A program made the position numbers and the translations under genes. Under the pieces are notes generated by a model. It had not been told where the DNA came from, made no database searches, and saw only the letters and a program-made list of their open reading frames with translations. 64,000 nucleotides of DNA from Streptomyces sp. VRA16 Mangrove soil (GTDB lineage: Bacteria; Actinomycetota; Actinomycetes; Streptomycetales; Streptomycetaceae): NCBI RefSeq assembly GCF_017377775.1, contig NZ_JAFVLN010000003.1:248001-312000 (forward strand), read 5' to 3'. This document shows, piece after piece, positions 38,478 through 48,270 of this stretch (within the stretch, counting starts at the first letter, position 1; every line of letters starts with the position of its first letter).

Positions 38478-38738
38478 GGATGCCCTCCGTTGGCTCGGTG
38501 TCGCCAGGGTAGTCCAGGCCACTTCACACGGGGTGTGATCGGAATACCCAACTCCGGCCTCTATGCGCACTGTTGTGGCCGGTTTCGACCCGCTTGACTG
38601 AACTGCCTCGCAAGAGGCCGGCCGGGCCGCCGGCTCCCCCTCGTACAGTGCGGCGGCCCGCACCCGCGCCGTCCGCCCGCTCGCCTGCCCGACACTCCGC
38701 GGCGGGCGGACGGCGCGCCCCCGGGAGGCGGTGCGATG
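38478..38738. other. intergenic stretch between HTH-TPR and SpoIIE-type genes
   Basis: The 261 bases hold the regulator's promoter on one side and the phosphatase gene's terminator hairpin (38666-38716) on the other. No further coding signal is seen. Confidence 0.6.
38666..38716 (-). terminator. terminator hairpin after the SpoIIE-type phosphatase gene
   Basis: Perfect 15-bp arms (GCGCCGTCCGCCCGC and its complement) flank a 21-base loop, about 22 bases beyond the minus-strand stop at 38739. Confidence 0.65.
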
Positions 38739-39875
38739 TCAGGGAACCTTGTGCACGGTGCGCCCCAAGGGCCCGCCGTGCTGGACCGGGACGCGTCTGC
38801 GGTCGTTGCGGAGCACGAGCATGGCCGCGTCGTCGCTGATCCGCCCGCCGATATGGCCGAGCAGCCGGCCGTACACGGCGTGGATGACAGCCGCCGGCAC
38901 GACGGCCCTGCGCCGCACGGCGTCGGTGAGGGCGGCCTGGAACGGAAAGAACCGGCCATGCGCGTCCCGGGCGTCCTCGATGCCGTCGGTGTGCAGCAGG
39001 AGGCCCTCGCCCGGCAGGATCCGCCCGCACCGCACGGGCACGAGCTCCGGTGGCAGCGGGAACGGGCCGAGCGGCGGCATCGGATCACCGGTCATCGGCT
39101 CGACGCACCGCACGGCGCCCGGACGCAGCAGGTACGGCCACGGGTGACCGCAGTTGAGCGCGTGCACGACGCCGTCCTGCCGGATCTCCAGGAGCAGCAC
39201 GGTCACGAACTCCTCGGCGAGCGGACTCTCGGGCTCCCCGCGCCCGGCGGCCGGGTGCTCGTCGCGCGAGCGCTGTCGCAGGTGCCGGGCGTGCGCCCGC
39301 TCCAGCCGTCGCAGCACACCGCCGAGGTCCGGCTCGTCGTGGGCGGCCTCGCGAAAACTGCCGAGCACGGCGCCGACGGTGGCCAGCGCGGCGAGCCCAT
39401 GGCCGCGTACGTCCCCCATGACGACCCGGACGCCGTGATCGGTGGCCACGACGTCGTACAGATCGCCGCCGACGCTGGCACCCGGGTCGGCGGAGAGCTG
39501 TCCCGCGGCGAGCGCGAGGCCGTCGAGGCGCGGCGGAAGCGGCCGCAGGAGCACCGACTGCGCGGCGCCCGCGACCGCCCTGGCCTCCTTCAGCTCACGC
39601 ATCAGCCCGTGCCGGACGTGGAGTATCAGCCCGGTGCCCACCACGAAGAAGACGGCACTGGTGACGATCCGCGCACCCAGGCCGTTCTGCTGCGCGAGCG
39701 GGCAGGCGAGCTTGTACGAGATGGCGACCGCGCCCCAGACGGTGGGCAGGCCCAGCATCAGCGCCCGGCGGAGGCGCAGGGGGTCGGTGCGGGCGGCTTC
39801 GAGGAGCCGCGAGCGGAGGGTGGGGAGGGTGATGGGGAAGACTCGGGTGGGCGCCCTGGTCTTGGAACGAATCAT
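38739..39875 (-). CDS. membrane-anchored PP2C-type (SpoIIE domain) phosphatase
   Basis: The 378-residue protein has two hydrophobic helices near residues 40-85 and a short linker. A SpoIIE/PP2C domain follows, with GASVGGDLYDVV (metal-binding Asp), VVMGDVRGHG, and LLLHTDGIEDARDAHG near the end and DDAAMLVL closing it. Such phosphatases act on anti-anti-sigma factors in Streptomyces. AGGGGGCC lies nine bases before ATG 39875. The partner sigma-factor system is not in the window. Confidence 0.88.
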   Translation of the reverse strand: MIRSKTRAPTRVFPITLPTLRSRLLEAARTDPLRLRRALMLGLPTVWGAVAISYKLACPLAQQNGLGARIVTSAVFFVVGTGLILHVRHGLMRELKEARAVAGAAQSVLLRPLPPRLDGLALAAGQLSADPGASVGGDLYDVVATDHGVRVVMGDVRGHGLAALATVGAVLGSFREAAHDEPDLGGVLRRLERAHARHLRQRSRDEHPAAGRGEPESPLAEEFVTVLLLEIRQDGVVHALNCGHPWPYLLRPGAVRCVEPMTGDPMPPLGPFPLPPELVPVRCGRILPGEGLLLHTDGIEDARDAHGRFFPFQAALTDAVRRRAVVPAAVIHAVYGRLLGHIGGRISDDAAMLVLRNDRRRVPVQHGGPLGRTVHKVP

Positions 39876-39994
39876 GCCGACGGCCCCCTAGGCCCTGTTC
39901 AGCGGGCGCACCGGTCGGCCCGGCGGCCGCCTTGATTCTTGCGACAGGGTGGCCCGGTCGGACCAGATCGCCGAGATTCCTCACCCGAACGAGT

Positions 39995-40028
39995 GAGGGG
40001 CGCACCCGGTGTCCCGGGTGCGCCCCTC
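39995..40028 (-). terminator. terminator after pheT
   Basis: GAGGGGCGCACCCGG-TGTC-CCGGGTGCGCCCCTC forms a 15-bp perfect stem with a 4-base loop, 22 bases past the pheT stop. Confidence 0.85.
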
Positions 40029-40049
40029 AACTGCGTCCTACCTGCGCCG

Positions 40050-42551
40050 TTATGCGCCGCGCAGGACCGCGCCCGTGCGCTCGGCGGCCAGGGCCACCGC
40101 GGCGTCGCGGGCCGCGGACGCCTCGTCGACGGTCAGCGTGCGGTCGGCGGCGCGGAAGCGCAGCGCGTACGCGAGCGACTTCTTGCCGTCGCCGAGCTGC
40201 TCGGCGTTCTCGTAGACGTCGAACAGGCGGAGGGACTCCAGGAGTTCACCGGCGCCCTCGCGCAGCACCTTCTCGACCTCGGCGGCCGGGACGGTCCGGT
40301 CGACGACGAGTGCGACGTCCTGCGTGGCGACGGGGAACGTGGAGATCCGCGGCGCCTGCACCGCGCCCGTGGACGCCTGCTCGACGAGGTCGAGCTCGAT
40401 CTCCATGGCGCAGGTGCGCTCGGGCAGGTGCATCGCCTTGACGACGCGCGGGTGCAGCTCACCGGCGTGGCCGACCAGCTGCTCGCCCACGTACAGGGCG
40501 GCGCAGCGGCCCGGGTGCCACGGCTCGTGCTGGTCGGCGCGGACGGTCAGCTCGACACCGGCCTCCGCGGCGACGGCGCGGGCCGCCTCGATGGCGTCCG
40601 CCCAGGTCGCCGGGGTGCCCTTGCCCCACCAGCCGGCCTGCTCGCGGGCGCCCGCGAGGACGACGGCGACGCGGCGCGGCTGGCGCGGCAGCGCGGTGGT
40701 GAGCTCGGCGATCTCCTCGTCGGTGGGCCTGCGGTCCACCGGGAGGCGCACGGCCTTGTGCTCGTTCCCGGTCGGCCGGAAGACGAGGCCCGTCTCGAAG
40801 AGCGCCAGGTCGTGGCTGCCGCGTCCGTCGTTGCGGCGCAGCGCGCCGAGCAGGCCCGGCAGCAGCGTCGTACGGAGCGAGGGCTCCTCGTCGGAGAGCG
40901 GGTTGACCAGGTCGACGGTGACGCGGCGCGGGTCGTCCTGCTCCAGGCCCAGCTGGTCGAGGACGGCCTGCCCGATGAACGGGTAGTTCAGGGCCTCGAC
41001 GTAACCGGCACCGGCGAGGGCGCGGCCCACACGGCGGTGCAGCCGCTGGCGATCGGTCAGGCCACGGCCGGCCGGGGGCTTCGGCAGCGTGGAGGGCAGG
41101 TTCTCGTAGCCCTCAAGACGGATGACCTCTTCGGCCAGGTCGTTCGGGTCGGTCATGTCGGGCCGCCAGGACGGCACGGTGACGACCAGCTCGTCCTGGC
41201 CGTAGACGTCACAGCCGACTTCCTGGAGACGGCGCACGACGGTCTCACGGCCGTACGCGACGCCCGCGACCTTGTCCGGGTGGTCGGCCGGGATGGTGAT
41301 GGTGCGCGGGGCACCCGGCGCGATGACCTCGGTGACGCCCTCGTCCGCGGTACCGCCGGCGAGCAGCACCAGCAGGTCGGCGACGCGCTGGGCGGCGGCC
41401 GACGTGGCCTGCGGGTCGACACCGCGCTCGTAGCGCTTGGACGCCTCGGAGGACAGCTTGTGGCGGCGGGCGGTGCGGGCGATGGTGATCGCGTCGAAGT
41501 GCGCGGCCTCGATGACGACGTCGGTCGTGCCCGCGTCGGCCTCGTGGTCGGCGATCTCCGTGTTGGCACCGCCCATGACGCCGGCGAGGCCGATCGGCCC
41601 GTTGTCGTCGACGATGACCAGGTCCTCGGCGTCCAGCGTGCGCTTGACGCCGTCGAGGGTGGTGATCTCCTCGCCCTGCTGCGCCCGGCGCACGCCGATC
41701 GCGCCCTGGACGAGCGAACGGTCGTACGTGTGCAGGGGCTGGCCCAGCTCCAGCATCACGTAGTTGGCGACGTCGACCGCGAGCGAGATCGGACGCATGC
41801 CGGCCTTCTGCAGGCGGCGCTGCAGCCAGATCGGCGAGCGGGCCTCGGGGCTCAGACCGGTGACGGTGCGCGCGGTGAAGCGGTCGCAGCCGATCGGGTC
41901 GGAGACCTTGACCGGGAACCCGTTCGCGTTCGGCGCCGGGACGTCGAGGAGCGCCGGGTCGCGCAGCGGAAGGCCGTACGCGATGGCGGTCTCGCGGGCG
42001 ATGCCGCGCATCGACAGGCAGTAGCCGCGGTCGGGCGTGACGGCGATGTCGAGCACCTCGTCCACGAGCTCCAGGAGCTCGATGGCGTCGGTGCCGGCCT
42101 CGTGCTCCGGCGGCAGCACGATGATGCCGTGCGTGCCGTCGTCGCCCATGCCGAGCTCGTCGGTGGAGCAGATCATGCCGTGCGAGGTCTTGCCGTACGT
42201 CTTGCGCGCGGCGATCGCGAAGCCGCCGGGCAGCTCGGCGCCGGGCAGCACGACGACGACCTTGTCGCCGACCTGGAAGTTCCGGGCGCCACAGACGATC
42301 TCCTGCGGCTCACCCGTGCCGTTGGCCTGGCCGACGTCGACCGTGCAGAAGCGGATCGGCTTCTTGAAGCCTTCGAGCTCCTCGATGGTCAGCACCTGGC
42401 CGACGACGAGGGGGCCCTTGAGGTCGGCGCCGAGCTGCTCGACGGTCTCGACCTCAAGGCCGACGCCGACGAGCTTGGCCTGCACGTCGCGGCCGGTCTC
42501 AGTGGCGGGGAGGTCGACGTACTCCCGCAGCCAGGAAAGCGGGACCCGCAT
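40050..42551 (-). CDS. pheT: phenylalanyl-tRNA synthetase beta subunit
   Basis: The 833-residue protein has the usual domain order: [15 protein letters not shown], the EMAP/OB-type tRNA-binding domain ([26 protein letters not shown]), B3/4 editing domain (residues about 200-370), B5 domain and a C-terminal ferredoxin-fold anticodon-binding domain. It works as an alpha2-beta2 enzyme with PheS; the editing site hydrolyses Tyr-tRNA-Phe. ATG 42551 shares one base with the pheS stop. Confidence 0.96.
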   Translation of the reverse strand: MRVPLSWLREYVDLPATETGRDVQAKLVGVGLEVETVEQLGADLKGPLVVGQVLTIEELEGFKKPIRFCTVDVGQANGTGEPQEIVCGARNFQVGDKVVVVLPGAELPGGFAIAARKTYGKTSHGMICSTDELGMGDDGTHGIIVLPPEHEAGTDAIELLELVDEVLDIAVTPDRGYCLSMRGIARETAIAYGLPLRDPALLDVPAPNANGFPVKVSDPIGCDRFTARTVTGLSPEARSPIWLQRRLQKAGMRPISLAVDVANYVMLELGQPLHTYDRSLVQGAIGVRRAQQGEEITTLDGVKRTLDAEDLVIVDDNGPIGLAGVMGGANTEIADHEADAGTTDVVIEAAHFDAITIARTARRHKLSSEASKRYERGVDPQATSAAAQRVADLLVLLAGGTADEGVTEVIAPGAPRTITIPADHPDKVAGVAYGRETVVRRLQEVGCDVYGQDELVVTVPSWRPDMTDPNDLAEEVIRLEGYENLPSTLPKPPAGRGLTDRQRLHRRVGRALAGAGYVEALNYPFIGQAVLDQLGLEQDDPRRVTVDLVNPLSDEEPSLRTTLLPGLLGALRRNDGRGSHDLALFETGLVFRPTGNEHKAVRLPVDRRPTDEEIAELTTALPRQPRRVAVVLAGAREQAGWWGKGTPATWADAIEAARAVAAEAGVELTVRADQHEPWHPGRCAALYVGEQLVGHAGELHPRVVKAMHLPERTCAMEIELDLVEQASTGAVQAPRISTFPVATQDVALVVDRTVPAAEVEKVLREGAGELLESLRLFDVYENAEQLGDGKKSLAYALRFRAADRTLTVDEASAARDAAVALAAERTGAVLRGA

Positions 42552-43687
42552 CAGATCTCCATCCCGAACGGCCGGGTGAACCGGACGTCACCCTCGACCA
42601 TGTCTCGCATGTCTTCGACGTTGTGGCGGAACATCAGCATCCGCTCGATGCCGAACCCGAAGGCGAATCCGCTGTACTTCTCGGGGTCGACGCCGCAGGC
42701 CGTCAGGACCCGCGGGTTGACCATGCCGCAGCCGCCCAGCTCGATCCAGCCCTCGCTGCCGCAGGTGCGGCACGGACGGTCCGGGTTGCCGACGGACTCG
42801 CCGCGGCAGACGTAGCAGACCATGTCCATCTCGGCGGACGGCTCGGTGAACGGGAAGTAGTTCGGCCGCAGGCGCGTCTTCATGTCGTCGCCGAAGAGCG
42901 CCTTGACCATGTGGTCGAGGGTGCCCTTCAGGTCGGCCATGGTCAGGCCCTCGTCGACGGCCAGCAGCTCGATCTGGTGGAAGACCGGGGTGTGCGTGGC
43001 GTCGAGCTCGTCGGTGCGGAAGACGCGGCCGGGGCAGACGATGTAGACGGGCGGCTCACGGTCGAGCAGCGCGCGGGCCTGCACCGGGGACGTGTGCGTG
43101 CGCAGCACGACGCCGGACTCGTCGCCGACCGTCTTCTCGCGGCCCTCGGGCCCGGCGACGAAGAACGTGTCCTGCATCTGCCGCGCCGGGTGGTCCGGCG
43201 TGAAGTTCAGGGCGTCGAAGTTGAACCACTCGGCCTCGACCTCGGGGCCCTCGGCGATCTCGTATCCCATGGACACGAAGACGTCGGCGACGCGCTCCAT
43301 CATCGTCGTCAGCGGGTGGCGGGCACCGGCGGGCGTGCGGTCGTAGGGCAGCGTGACGTCCACGGCCTCCTCGACCAGGACGCGCGCGTCGCGCTCGGCC
43401 TCCAGCTCGACCTGGCGGGCGGCGAGGCCCCGGCCCACGGCGGCGCGGGCCTGGCCGACGAGCTTGCCGGCCGCGGCCTTGGCCTGCGGGGGCAGCGCGC
43501 CGATCTCGCGGTTGGCGAGCGACAGCGGCGAGGTGCCGCCGGTGTGCGCGACCTTCGCCTCCTGAAGCGCGTCGAGCGAGTCCGCGGCGGCGAAGGCGGC
43601 GAGCGCCTCGTCCCGGACGCGCTCGATCTCTTCCGGTTTCAGTGCCTCGACCTCGACAGGGTCGTACGACTTGTTCGGTGCCGACAT
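42551..43687 (-). CDS. pheS: phenylalanyl-tRNA synthetase alpha subunit
   Basis: The 378-residue class-II synthetase core has an N-terminal coiled-coil, [32 protein letters not shown] (motif 2), a [23 protein letters not shown] zinc-type insertion with four Cys, and [12 protein letters not shown] (motif 3). It charges tRNA-Phe. GGGAAGAG precedes ATG 43687. The leader of about 110 bases has no ATG and shows no Phe-rich peptide, so a leader-peptide attenuator is not supported here. Confidence 0.96.
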   Translation of the reverse strand: MSAPNKSYDPVEVEALKPEEIERVRDEALAAFAAADSLDALQEAKVAHTGGTSPLSLANREIGALPPQAKAAAGKLVGQARAAVGRGLAARQVELEAERDARVLVEEAVDVTLPYDRTPAGARHPLTTMMERVADVFVSMGYEIAEGPEVEAEWFNFDALNFTPDHPARQMQDTFFVAGPEGREKTVGDESGVVLRTHTSPVQARALLDREPPVYIVCPGRVFRTDELDATHTPVFHQIELLAVDEGLTMADLKGTLDHMVKALFGDDMKTRLRPNYFPFTEPSAEMDMVCYVCRGESVGNPDRPCRTCGSEGWIELGGCGMVNPRVLTACGVDPEKYSGFAFGFGIERMLMFRHNVEDMRDMVEGDVRFTRPFGMEI

Positions 43688-43827
43688 CTCTTCCCGTGCT
43701 TCCGATTGGCTGGCTGATGGGTCCCGCAGACGCGTTCGACGGCTGTCTCGTGGCAGGGACGCAAACGTGCCAAAGGACGAGTCTAACGGGGGTGAGGTGT
43801 GCGAATGCGCCCGTGGGGGCCCTGCGC

Positions 43828-44976
43828 TCAGCTGGTGAGATACGCGGGTGCCCCGACGGGCAGCATAAATCGGAACTCGGCGCCGCCACCGGGCGCCCGG
43901 CCGACGGTGATGCTCCCGCCGTGGGCCTCGACGATGCCCTTGACGATGTAGAGGCCGAGGCCGGTGCCACCGCGCTTGCTGCCCCGCCAGAAGCGGGTGA
44001 AGACGCGGTTCATGGACTCCTCCGGGATGCCGGGGCCTTCGTCGCTCACGGTGACCGACGTGCCGGACGGTTCTGTGGGTGCGGCGGGTTCGATGGCAAT
44101 CGTGACGGATCCTTCGCCGTGCCGCACGGCGTTTTCCAGCAGATTGCTGAGTACCTGGTCGACCTTGTCGGGGTCGGCCCACAGATCGGGCAGCGGCTGC
44201 TCGACGCGGAGCAGAAAACGGTCGGCGGCCTGCCCCGAAGCCACATGGGCCTGGATGTGGCGGGAGACGGCGGCGGCGATGTCGACGGGCTGGCGGCGCA
44301 CTTCGAGGCGACCGGAATCGATCCGCGAGATGTCGAGCAGCTCGGCGATCAGCCGGGTCACGCGGTTGGCGTCGGCGTCGACGGTCTCCAGCATCAGCCG
44401 CTTCTGCTCGTCCGTGAACCGCTCCCACTTGGCGAGCAGTGTCGCGGTGAACCCCTTGACCGAGGTCAGCGGCGAGCGCAGTTCGTGCGCGACCGTCGCG
44501 ATCAGCTCGGCGTGACTGCGCTCGGTGCGGCGCCTGGCCTCGGTGTCCCGGATCGAGACGACGACCCGGCGCACCGGTCCGGTCGGCCTGCCGCGCACAT
44601 AGCGCGCGGTGACCAGGACCTCCCGCCCGCCCGGCAGCAGCAGATTGCGCTCGGGCTGGCCGACGCGGGTGGCGAGCCCCCCGTACGGATCCGTCAGCTG
44701 CCACCAGCGACGGCCTTCGAGATCCTCCAAGGGCAGGGCGCGCTCCAGCGGTGAGCCGAGGGCGCGCTCGCGCGGGACGGCGGTGATCCGCTCGGCGGCG
44801 GCGTTGAAGCAGACGACGTGCCCGCTCTCGTCGGCGACGACGAGTCCGTCGGGCAGATCGTCGGGCTGGACGCCGAGGCCGCCGAGATCGCCGAGATCGT
44901 CGAGGCCGCACCGGGGTGAGCCAGGGCCTGCGTGCCCCTGCGCTCCGCGTGTGCTGCTCGTGCCGACGACGCTCAT
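43828..44976 (-). CDS. PAS-domain sensor histidine kinase
   Basis: The 382-residue protein has a PAS-like sensor region ([26 protein letters not shown]), HisKA with the phosphoacceptor in [14 protein letters not shown], and HATPase with [17 protein letters not shown] and [10 protein letters not shown]. No membrane helix is evident, so it is a soluble sensor. No response-regulator gene is adjacent: it is an orphan between trmH-type and pheS. ATG 44976 is used; GTG 44991 is possible. The position next to pheST is conserved in Streptomyces as I recall. Confidence 0.9.
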   Translation of the reverse strand: MSVVGTSSTRGAQGHAGPGSPRCGLDDLGDLGGLGVQPDDLPDGLVVADESGHVVCFNAAAERITAVPRERALGSPLERALPLEDLEGRRWWQLTDPYGGLATRVGQPERNLLLPGGREVLVTARYVRGRPTGPVRRVVVSIRDTEARRRTERSHAELIATVAHELRSPLTSVKGFTATLLAKWERFTDEQKRLMLETVDADANRVTRLIAELLDISRIDSGRLEVRRQPVDIAAAVSRHIQAHVASGQAADRFLLRVEQPLPDLWADPDKVDQVLSNLLENAVRHGEGSVTIAIEPAAPTEPSGTSVTVSDEGPGIPEESMNRVFTRFWRGSKRGGTGLGLYIVKGIVEAHGGSITVGRAPGGGAEFRFMLPVGAPAYLTS

Positions 44977-45024
44977 CTCCCCGTGTCCCACCTCTTGGCC
45001 TGTGGCTCCGAGGAGGTCACCCTA

Positions 45025-45867
45025 CTAGCTGTCCGTGACGGAACGGCACCCTCCGGGGGCGCGCTGTGCACGAGCGGAGGCGTACAGGCACACCGCGGCC
45101 GCCGTCGCGAGGTTGAGGCTCTCGGCCTTGCCGTGGATGGGGACGCGCACGACGGCGTCCGCGAGCGCGCGGGTCTCCTCGGGCAGGCCCCACGCCTCGT
45201 TGCCGAAGATCCAGGCGGTCGGGGTGCCCATGGTGCCCTTGTCGAGCTCGTCGTCGAGGTCGTCGTCGCCCGCGCCGTCGGCGGCGAGGAGGCGCACGCC
45301 CGCGTCCTTGAGCCCGGCGACGGCCTGCTCGACGGGGACGCCCACGGCGACCGGCAGATGGAAGAGGGAGCCGACCGACGCCCGTACGGCCTTCGGGTTG
45401 TACAGGTCCACCGAGGCGTCAGTGAGGATCACGGCCTCGGCGCCCGCGGCGTCGGCGCAGCGCAGCACGGTCCCGGCGTTCCCGGGGTCCCGTACGTGGG
45501 CGAGGACGGCGACGAGCTTGGGCCGCGCCGCGAGAACGTCCTCGAACGGCACGTCCAGGAACCGGCAGACCCCGACGACGCCCTGCGGGGTCACGGTCGT
45601 CGAGATGTCGGCGATGACGGCCTCGTCGGCGAGGTGCACGCGGGCGCCGGCGGTGCGGGCCTCCCCCACGATGTCGGCGTACCGCTCCGCGGCCTCGACG
45701 GTCGCGAACATCTCCACGAGTCCCCCGTGCGCGGCGGCCTCCCGCACGGCCTGCGGCCCCTCGGCGAGAAACAGCCGCTCCTTGCCCCGGAAGTTCCGCT
45801 TGCCGAGCCGCCGGGCGGCGGAGACACGAGGGGACTTGGGAGAGATCAGCTCGGGGGCAGCAACCAT
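45025..45867 (-). CDS. TrmH/SpoU-family RNA methyltransferase
   Basis: The 280-residue SPOUT methyltransferase has an N-terminal RNA-binding part (LGKRNFRGKERLFLAEGPQAVREA). The trefoil-knot core follows, with LAHVRDPGNAGTVLRCADAAGAEAVILT, DLYNPKAVRASVGSLFHLP and IFGNEAWGLPEE, then SLNLATAAAVCLY. It methylates ribose 2'-OH in rRNA or tRNA; the target is not predicted. ATG 45867 behind GGTGAG is chosen, with GTG 45876 as an alternative. Confidence 0.92.
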   Translation of the reverse strand: MVAAPELISPKSPRVSAARRLGKRNFRGKERLFLAEGPQAVREAAAHGGLVEMFATVEAAERYADIVGEARTAGARVHLADEAVIADISTTVTPQGVVGVCRFLDVPFEDVLAARPKLVAVLAHVRDPGNAGTVLRCADAAGAEAVILTDASVDLYNPKAVRASVGSLFHLPVAVGVPVEQAVAGLKDAGVRLLAADGAGDDDLDDELDKGTMGTPTAWIFGNEAWGLPEETRALADAVVRVPIHGKAESLNLATAAAVCLYASARAQRAPGGCRSVTDS

Positions 45868-45890
45868 GAAACTCACCTGGGAAGACGTGC

Positions 45891-45936
45891 CCCCTCAGGG
45901 GCGCGGGGAACTGCGCGACCAGCCACAACCGGCCCG
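45891..45936. repeat. dispersed Streptomyces repeat
   Basis: The segment contains CCCCTCAGGGGCGCGGGGAAC followed by TGCGCGACCAGCCACAACC. From memory, near-identical blocks are scattered between genes in many Streptomyces genomes. A related half (GTTCCCCGCGCCCCT) appears again at 62648 and 62827 in this window. Confidence 0.6.
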
Positions 45937-45983
45937 CGCACGGCACACAACAAACGATGGCAGACGCAACGCCCAACGCACTC

Positions 45984-46012
45984 GGACCCGCAAGCGGCAA
46001 GCTTGCGGGTCC
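45984..46012 (-). terminator. terminator of the infC-rpmI-rplT operon
   Basis: GGACCCGCAAGC-GGCAA-GCTTGCGGGTCC is a perfect 12-bp stem with a 5-base loop, 28 bases after the rplT stop. Confidence 0.85.
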
Positions 46013-46039
46013 GACATCACATCCGGCTCAGCGGAGCGA

Positions 46040-46426
46040 TCAGGCGGCAGCCTTCGGCGCGTTGACGTCAGCCGGAAGCGCCTTCTGCGCAACCTCGACC
46101 AGCGCGGCGAACGCGTTGGAGTCGTTGACGGCCAGCTCCGCGAGGATCTTGCGGTCCACCTCGATGTTGGCGGCCTTCAGACCCTGGATGAGGCGGTTGT
46201 ACGTCATGCCGTTCTGGCGGGCAGCGGCGTTGATGCGCTGGATCCACAGCTGACGGAAGTCGCCCTTGCGCTTCTTGCGGTCGTTGTAGTTGTAGACCAG
46301 GGAGTGGGTGACCTGCTCCTTGGCCTTGCGGTACAGACGCGAACGCTGACCGCGGTAGCCGCTGGCCTGCTCGAGGATCGCCCGACGCTTCTTGTGCGCG
46401 TTTACCGCGCGCTTGACGCGTGCCAC
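46040..46426 (-). CDS. rplT: 50S ribosomal protein L20
   Basis: The 128-residue L20 begins [15 protein letters not shown] and contains [17 protein letters not shown] and [18 protein letters not shown]. It binds 23S rRNA early in large-subunit assembly, and in other bacteria it represses its own operon through mRNA leader structures. It is the last gene of infC-rpmI-rplT. Confidence 0.97.
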   Translation of the reverse strand: MARVKRAVNAHKKRRAILEQASGYRGQRSRLYRKAKEQVTHSLVYNYNDRKKRKGDFRQLWIQRINAAARQNGMTYNRLIQGLKAANIEVDRKILAELAVNDSNAFAALVEVAQKALPADVNAPKAAA

Positions 46427-46522
46427 TTGTTAACTCCTTGTAGCGGGGCCGGGGTTGATGTCACCCGACCCAAGTTCGAATAGTCCCGGTCTAGCTGCGT
46501 ACGGCGCCGTGGCGCCGCCGCC

Positions 46523-46717
46523 TCACTTGCCGAGAAGCTTCTTGATCTTCGCGGCGTCGCCCGGGGCCATCTCGGCGTTGCCGGTGAGGCGACGCGTCAC
46601 ACGGGACGACTTGTGCTCGAGCAGGTGGCGCTTGCCGGCACGCTCACGGAGCACCTTGCCGGAGCCGGTGATCTTGAAGCGCTTGCTGGCACCGCTGTGC
46701 GACTTGTTCTTCGGCAT
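46523..46717 (-). CDS. rpmI: 50S ribosomal protein L35
   Basis: The 64-residue L35 begins [20 protein letters not shown] and ends with [13 protein letters not shown]. It has the normal size and is located between infC and rplT. Confidence 0.97.
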   Translation of the reverse strand: MPKNKSHSGASKRFKITGSGKVLRERAGKRHLLEHKSSRVTRRLTGNAEMAPGDAAKIKKLLGK

Positions 46718-46810
46718 AGCGCCGTTCTCTCCTCGTCAGTGGCGTTCCCGGCCGGTCCGTGCCAGAGGCGCGAACCGGCCGCGAGGGAACGTCAGTTGTG
46801 TCAGTTGGTA

Positions 46811-46839
46811 TCCGTGGCACACAGGCTGTGTGCCACCGG
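46811..46839 (-). terminator. strong hairpin between infC and rpmI
   Basis: GTGGCACACA-GGC-TGTGTGCCAC (46814-46836) is a perfect 10-bp stem, extended by three pairs beyond a single bulge. It begins directly after the infC stop. As the operon continues, it may act as a partial terminator or RNA-processing/stability element. Confidence 0.5.
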
Positions 46840-46840
46840 A

Positions 46841-47533
46841 TCATGCCTCGGCAGGAGCCTCGGCGGGGGTCTCGACCTCGGCCTCGACCTCGGCGTCCGC
46901 CTCGGCCTCGGCCGCGTTCTGCGACTTGCCGGGGTTGGCCTTCGCGTCGGCCTTGCGGGCGGCCTGCGCCTCGCGGGCCTCGGCCATGGCCTCGGTCTTC
47001 TTCTTGTGCGGACCCAGAACCATGATCATGTTCCGGCCGTCCTGCTTCGGGTTCGACTCGACGAAACCGAGGTCCTCGACGTCGTTCGCAAGGCGCTGCA
47101 GCAGTCGGTAGCCGAGCTCCGGCCGGGACTGCTCGCGACCACGGAACATGATCGTGATCTTGACCTTGTCGCCCTGCTTGAGGAACCGGACGACGTGACC
47201 CTTCTTGGTGTCATAGTCGTGCGGGTCGATCTTCGGCCGGAGCTTCATCTCCTTGATGACCGTGTGCGCCTGGTTCTTGCGCGCCTCACGGGCCTTCATG
47301 GCCGACTCGTACTTGAACTTCCCGTAGTCCATGAGCTTGCAGACGGGAGGACGGGCGTTCGCCGCCACCTCGACCAGGTCGAGGTCGTACTCCTGAGCGA
47401 GCTCAAGGGCCTTGGCAAGCGGAACAATCCCGACCTGCTCGCCGCTGGGACCGACAAGTCGCACTTCGGGAACGCGAATCCGGTCGTTGATGCGGGGCTC
47501 GGCGCTGATGGATCCTCCTCGGTAGCACCACAC
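46841..47533 (-). CDS. infC: translation initiation factor IF-3
   Basis: IF-3 core: [68 protein letters not shown], with an acidic Glu/Ala-rich C-terminal tail typical of actinobacteria. IF-3 prevents premature subunit joining and checks the start codon. GTG 47533 gives 230 residues but has no ribosome-binding site. A strong GAGGAGG ends four bases before an in-frame ATC at 47509, where the conserved sequence begins (ISAEPRIND). An ATC start, as with the AUU start of E. coli infC, is quite possible. A long leader with a small ORF precedes it. Confidence 0.95.
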   Translation of the reverse strand: MWCYRGGSISAEPRINDRIRVPEVRLVGPSGEQVGIVPLAKALELAQEYDLDLVEVAANARPPVCKLMDYGKFKYESAMKAREARKNQAHTVIKEMKLRPKIDPHDYDTKKGHVVRFLKQGDKVKITIMFRGREQSRPELGYRLLQRLANDVEDLGFVESNPKQDGRNMIMVLGPHKKKTEAMAEAREAQAARKADAKANPGKSQNAAEAEADAEVEAEVETPAEAPAEA

Positions 47534-47564
47534 GACGGCCTGGCGGACCGCCGCGTTACGTCTG

Positions 47565-47618
47565 TTACGTAAGTACCAACCGCGCCGACACACAAAAAAT
47601 GCCCCGGACGGTACACAT
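47565..47618 (-). CDS. putative 17-residue leader peptide of infC
   Basis: The ORF encodes [17 protein letters not shown] and stops at TAA, 56 bases before the ATC start of infC. AGGAG ends seven bases before its ATG, a better site than most genes in the window have. The GGGGC stem arm and six-U tract fall inside this ORF, so ribosome passage would disturb the hairpin. A role in infC control is inferred from layout only. Confidence 0.5.
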   Translation of the reverse strand: MCTVRGIFCVSARLVLT

Positions 47619-47626
47619 GAGGGGGC
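47594..47626 (-). terminator. candidate attenuator hairpin in the infC leader
   Basis: On the minus strand GCCCC (47626-47622) pairs with GGGGC (47605-47601), followed by A and TTTTTT. A run of six T is rare in this GC-rich window. The stem is only five GC pairs with a 16-base loop, so its strength is uncertain. Confidence 0.4.
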
Positions 47627-47881
47627 TCCTGGAACTACCGGAGCACCGCCACGGTGTAGCCGCGGGGCGCACTATCGGACGGTTCCGTCGTCCGTACGGA
47701 ACGACGGGGACCGTCTGACCGGTGACCCGCCGCCCTGCTGGGCGGCCAGGTGGGAGATCGGAGCCTCCACTTGTGGGCCGGAGCACGCAGGTGTCCGGCC
47801 GGTCGTTACACAAGGTTAGCAGCACTTGGGGGATGCGCCCAACCGAGTGGGCTGTCGGCGGTCGGGCTTATCGTGGGGCGC

Positions 47882-48253
47882 ATGAGTGACGCCACCACCG
47901 CAACCGACACCACCGACTCTCCCGACTACGACGCGCTCACCCGCGACATCGCCGAGGTGCCCGCCGTCGAGGTCATCGTGACGGTCGCGGTCAACCTGAT
48001 GAGCGCCGCCGCGGTGAAGCTCGGCCTCACCGAGGAGGGCGACGCCCACAAGGACCTCGACGAGGCCCGGAAGCTGATCCACGCGCTGGCCGGCCTGCTG
48101 GACGGCAGCGCCACGGAGATCAGCTCCTTCCACGCGGCGCCGCTGCGCGACGGTCTGAAGTCGCTGCAGCTCGCCTTCCGCGAGGCCTCGATCGTGCCGG
48201 ACGAGCCGGGCCAGGGCCCCGGTGAGAAGTACACCGGGCCCATCTACGGCTGA
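47882..48253 (+). CDS. DUF1844 family protein
   Basis: The 123-residue protein has PAVEVIVTVAVNLMSAAAVKLGL followed by DLDEARKLIHALAGLLD, the DUF1844 core. The family is short, helical and of unknown function, and is often located next to infC in actinobacteria. It is divergent from infC. ATG 47882 starts a Thr/Asp-rich tail of about 25 residues. Confidence 0.88.
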   Translation: MSDATTATDTTDSPDYDALTRDIAEVPAVEVIVTVAVNLMSAAAVKLGLTEEGDAHKDLDEARKLIHALAGLLDGSATEISSFHAAPLRDGLKSLQLAFREASIVPDEPGQGPGEKYTGPIYG

Positions 48254-48270
48254 TCCCGCTCGACCACGCA

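Larger units (their letters stand above)
47534..47881 (-). promoter_or_regulatory. infC leader and promoter region
   Basis: The 348 bases separate infC from the divergent DUF1844 gene. On the minus strand TTGGGC and TAACCT with an 18-base spacer lie near 47850-47820, giving a leader of about 280 bases. The leader contains a CGTCGTTCCG-type hairpin near 47690-47720, a 17-codon ORF (47618-47565) and a hairpin with a U-tract (47626-47594). Confidence 0.5.

Noticed and set aside
43688..43827. Possible Phe-rich leader peptide or T-box for pheST
   Set aside because: The leader has no ATG or GTG ORF with Phe codons and no T-box-like sequence.
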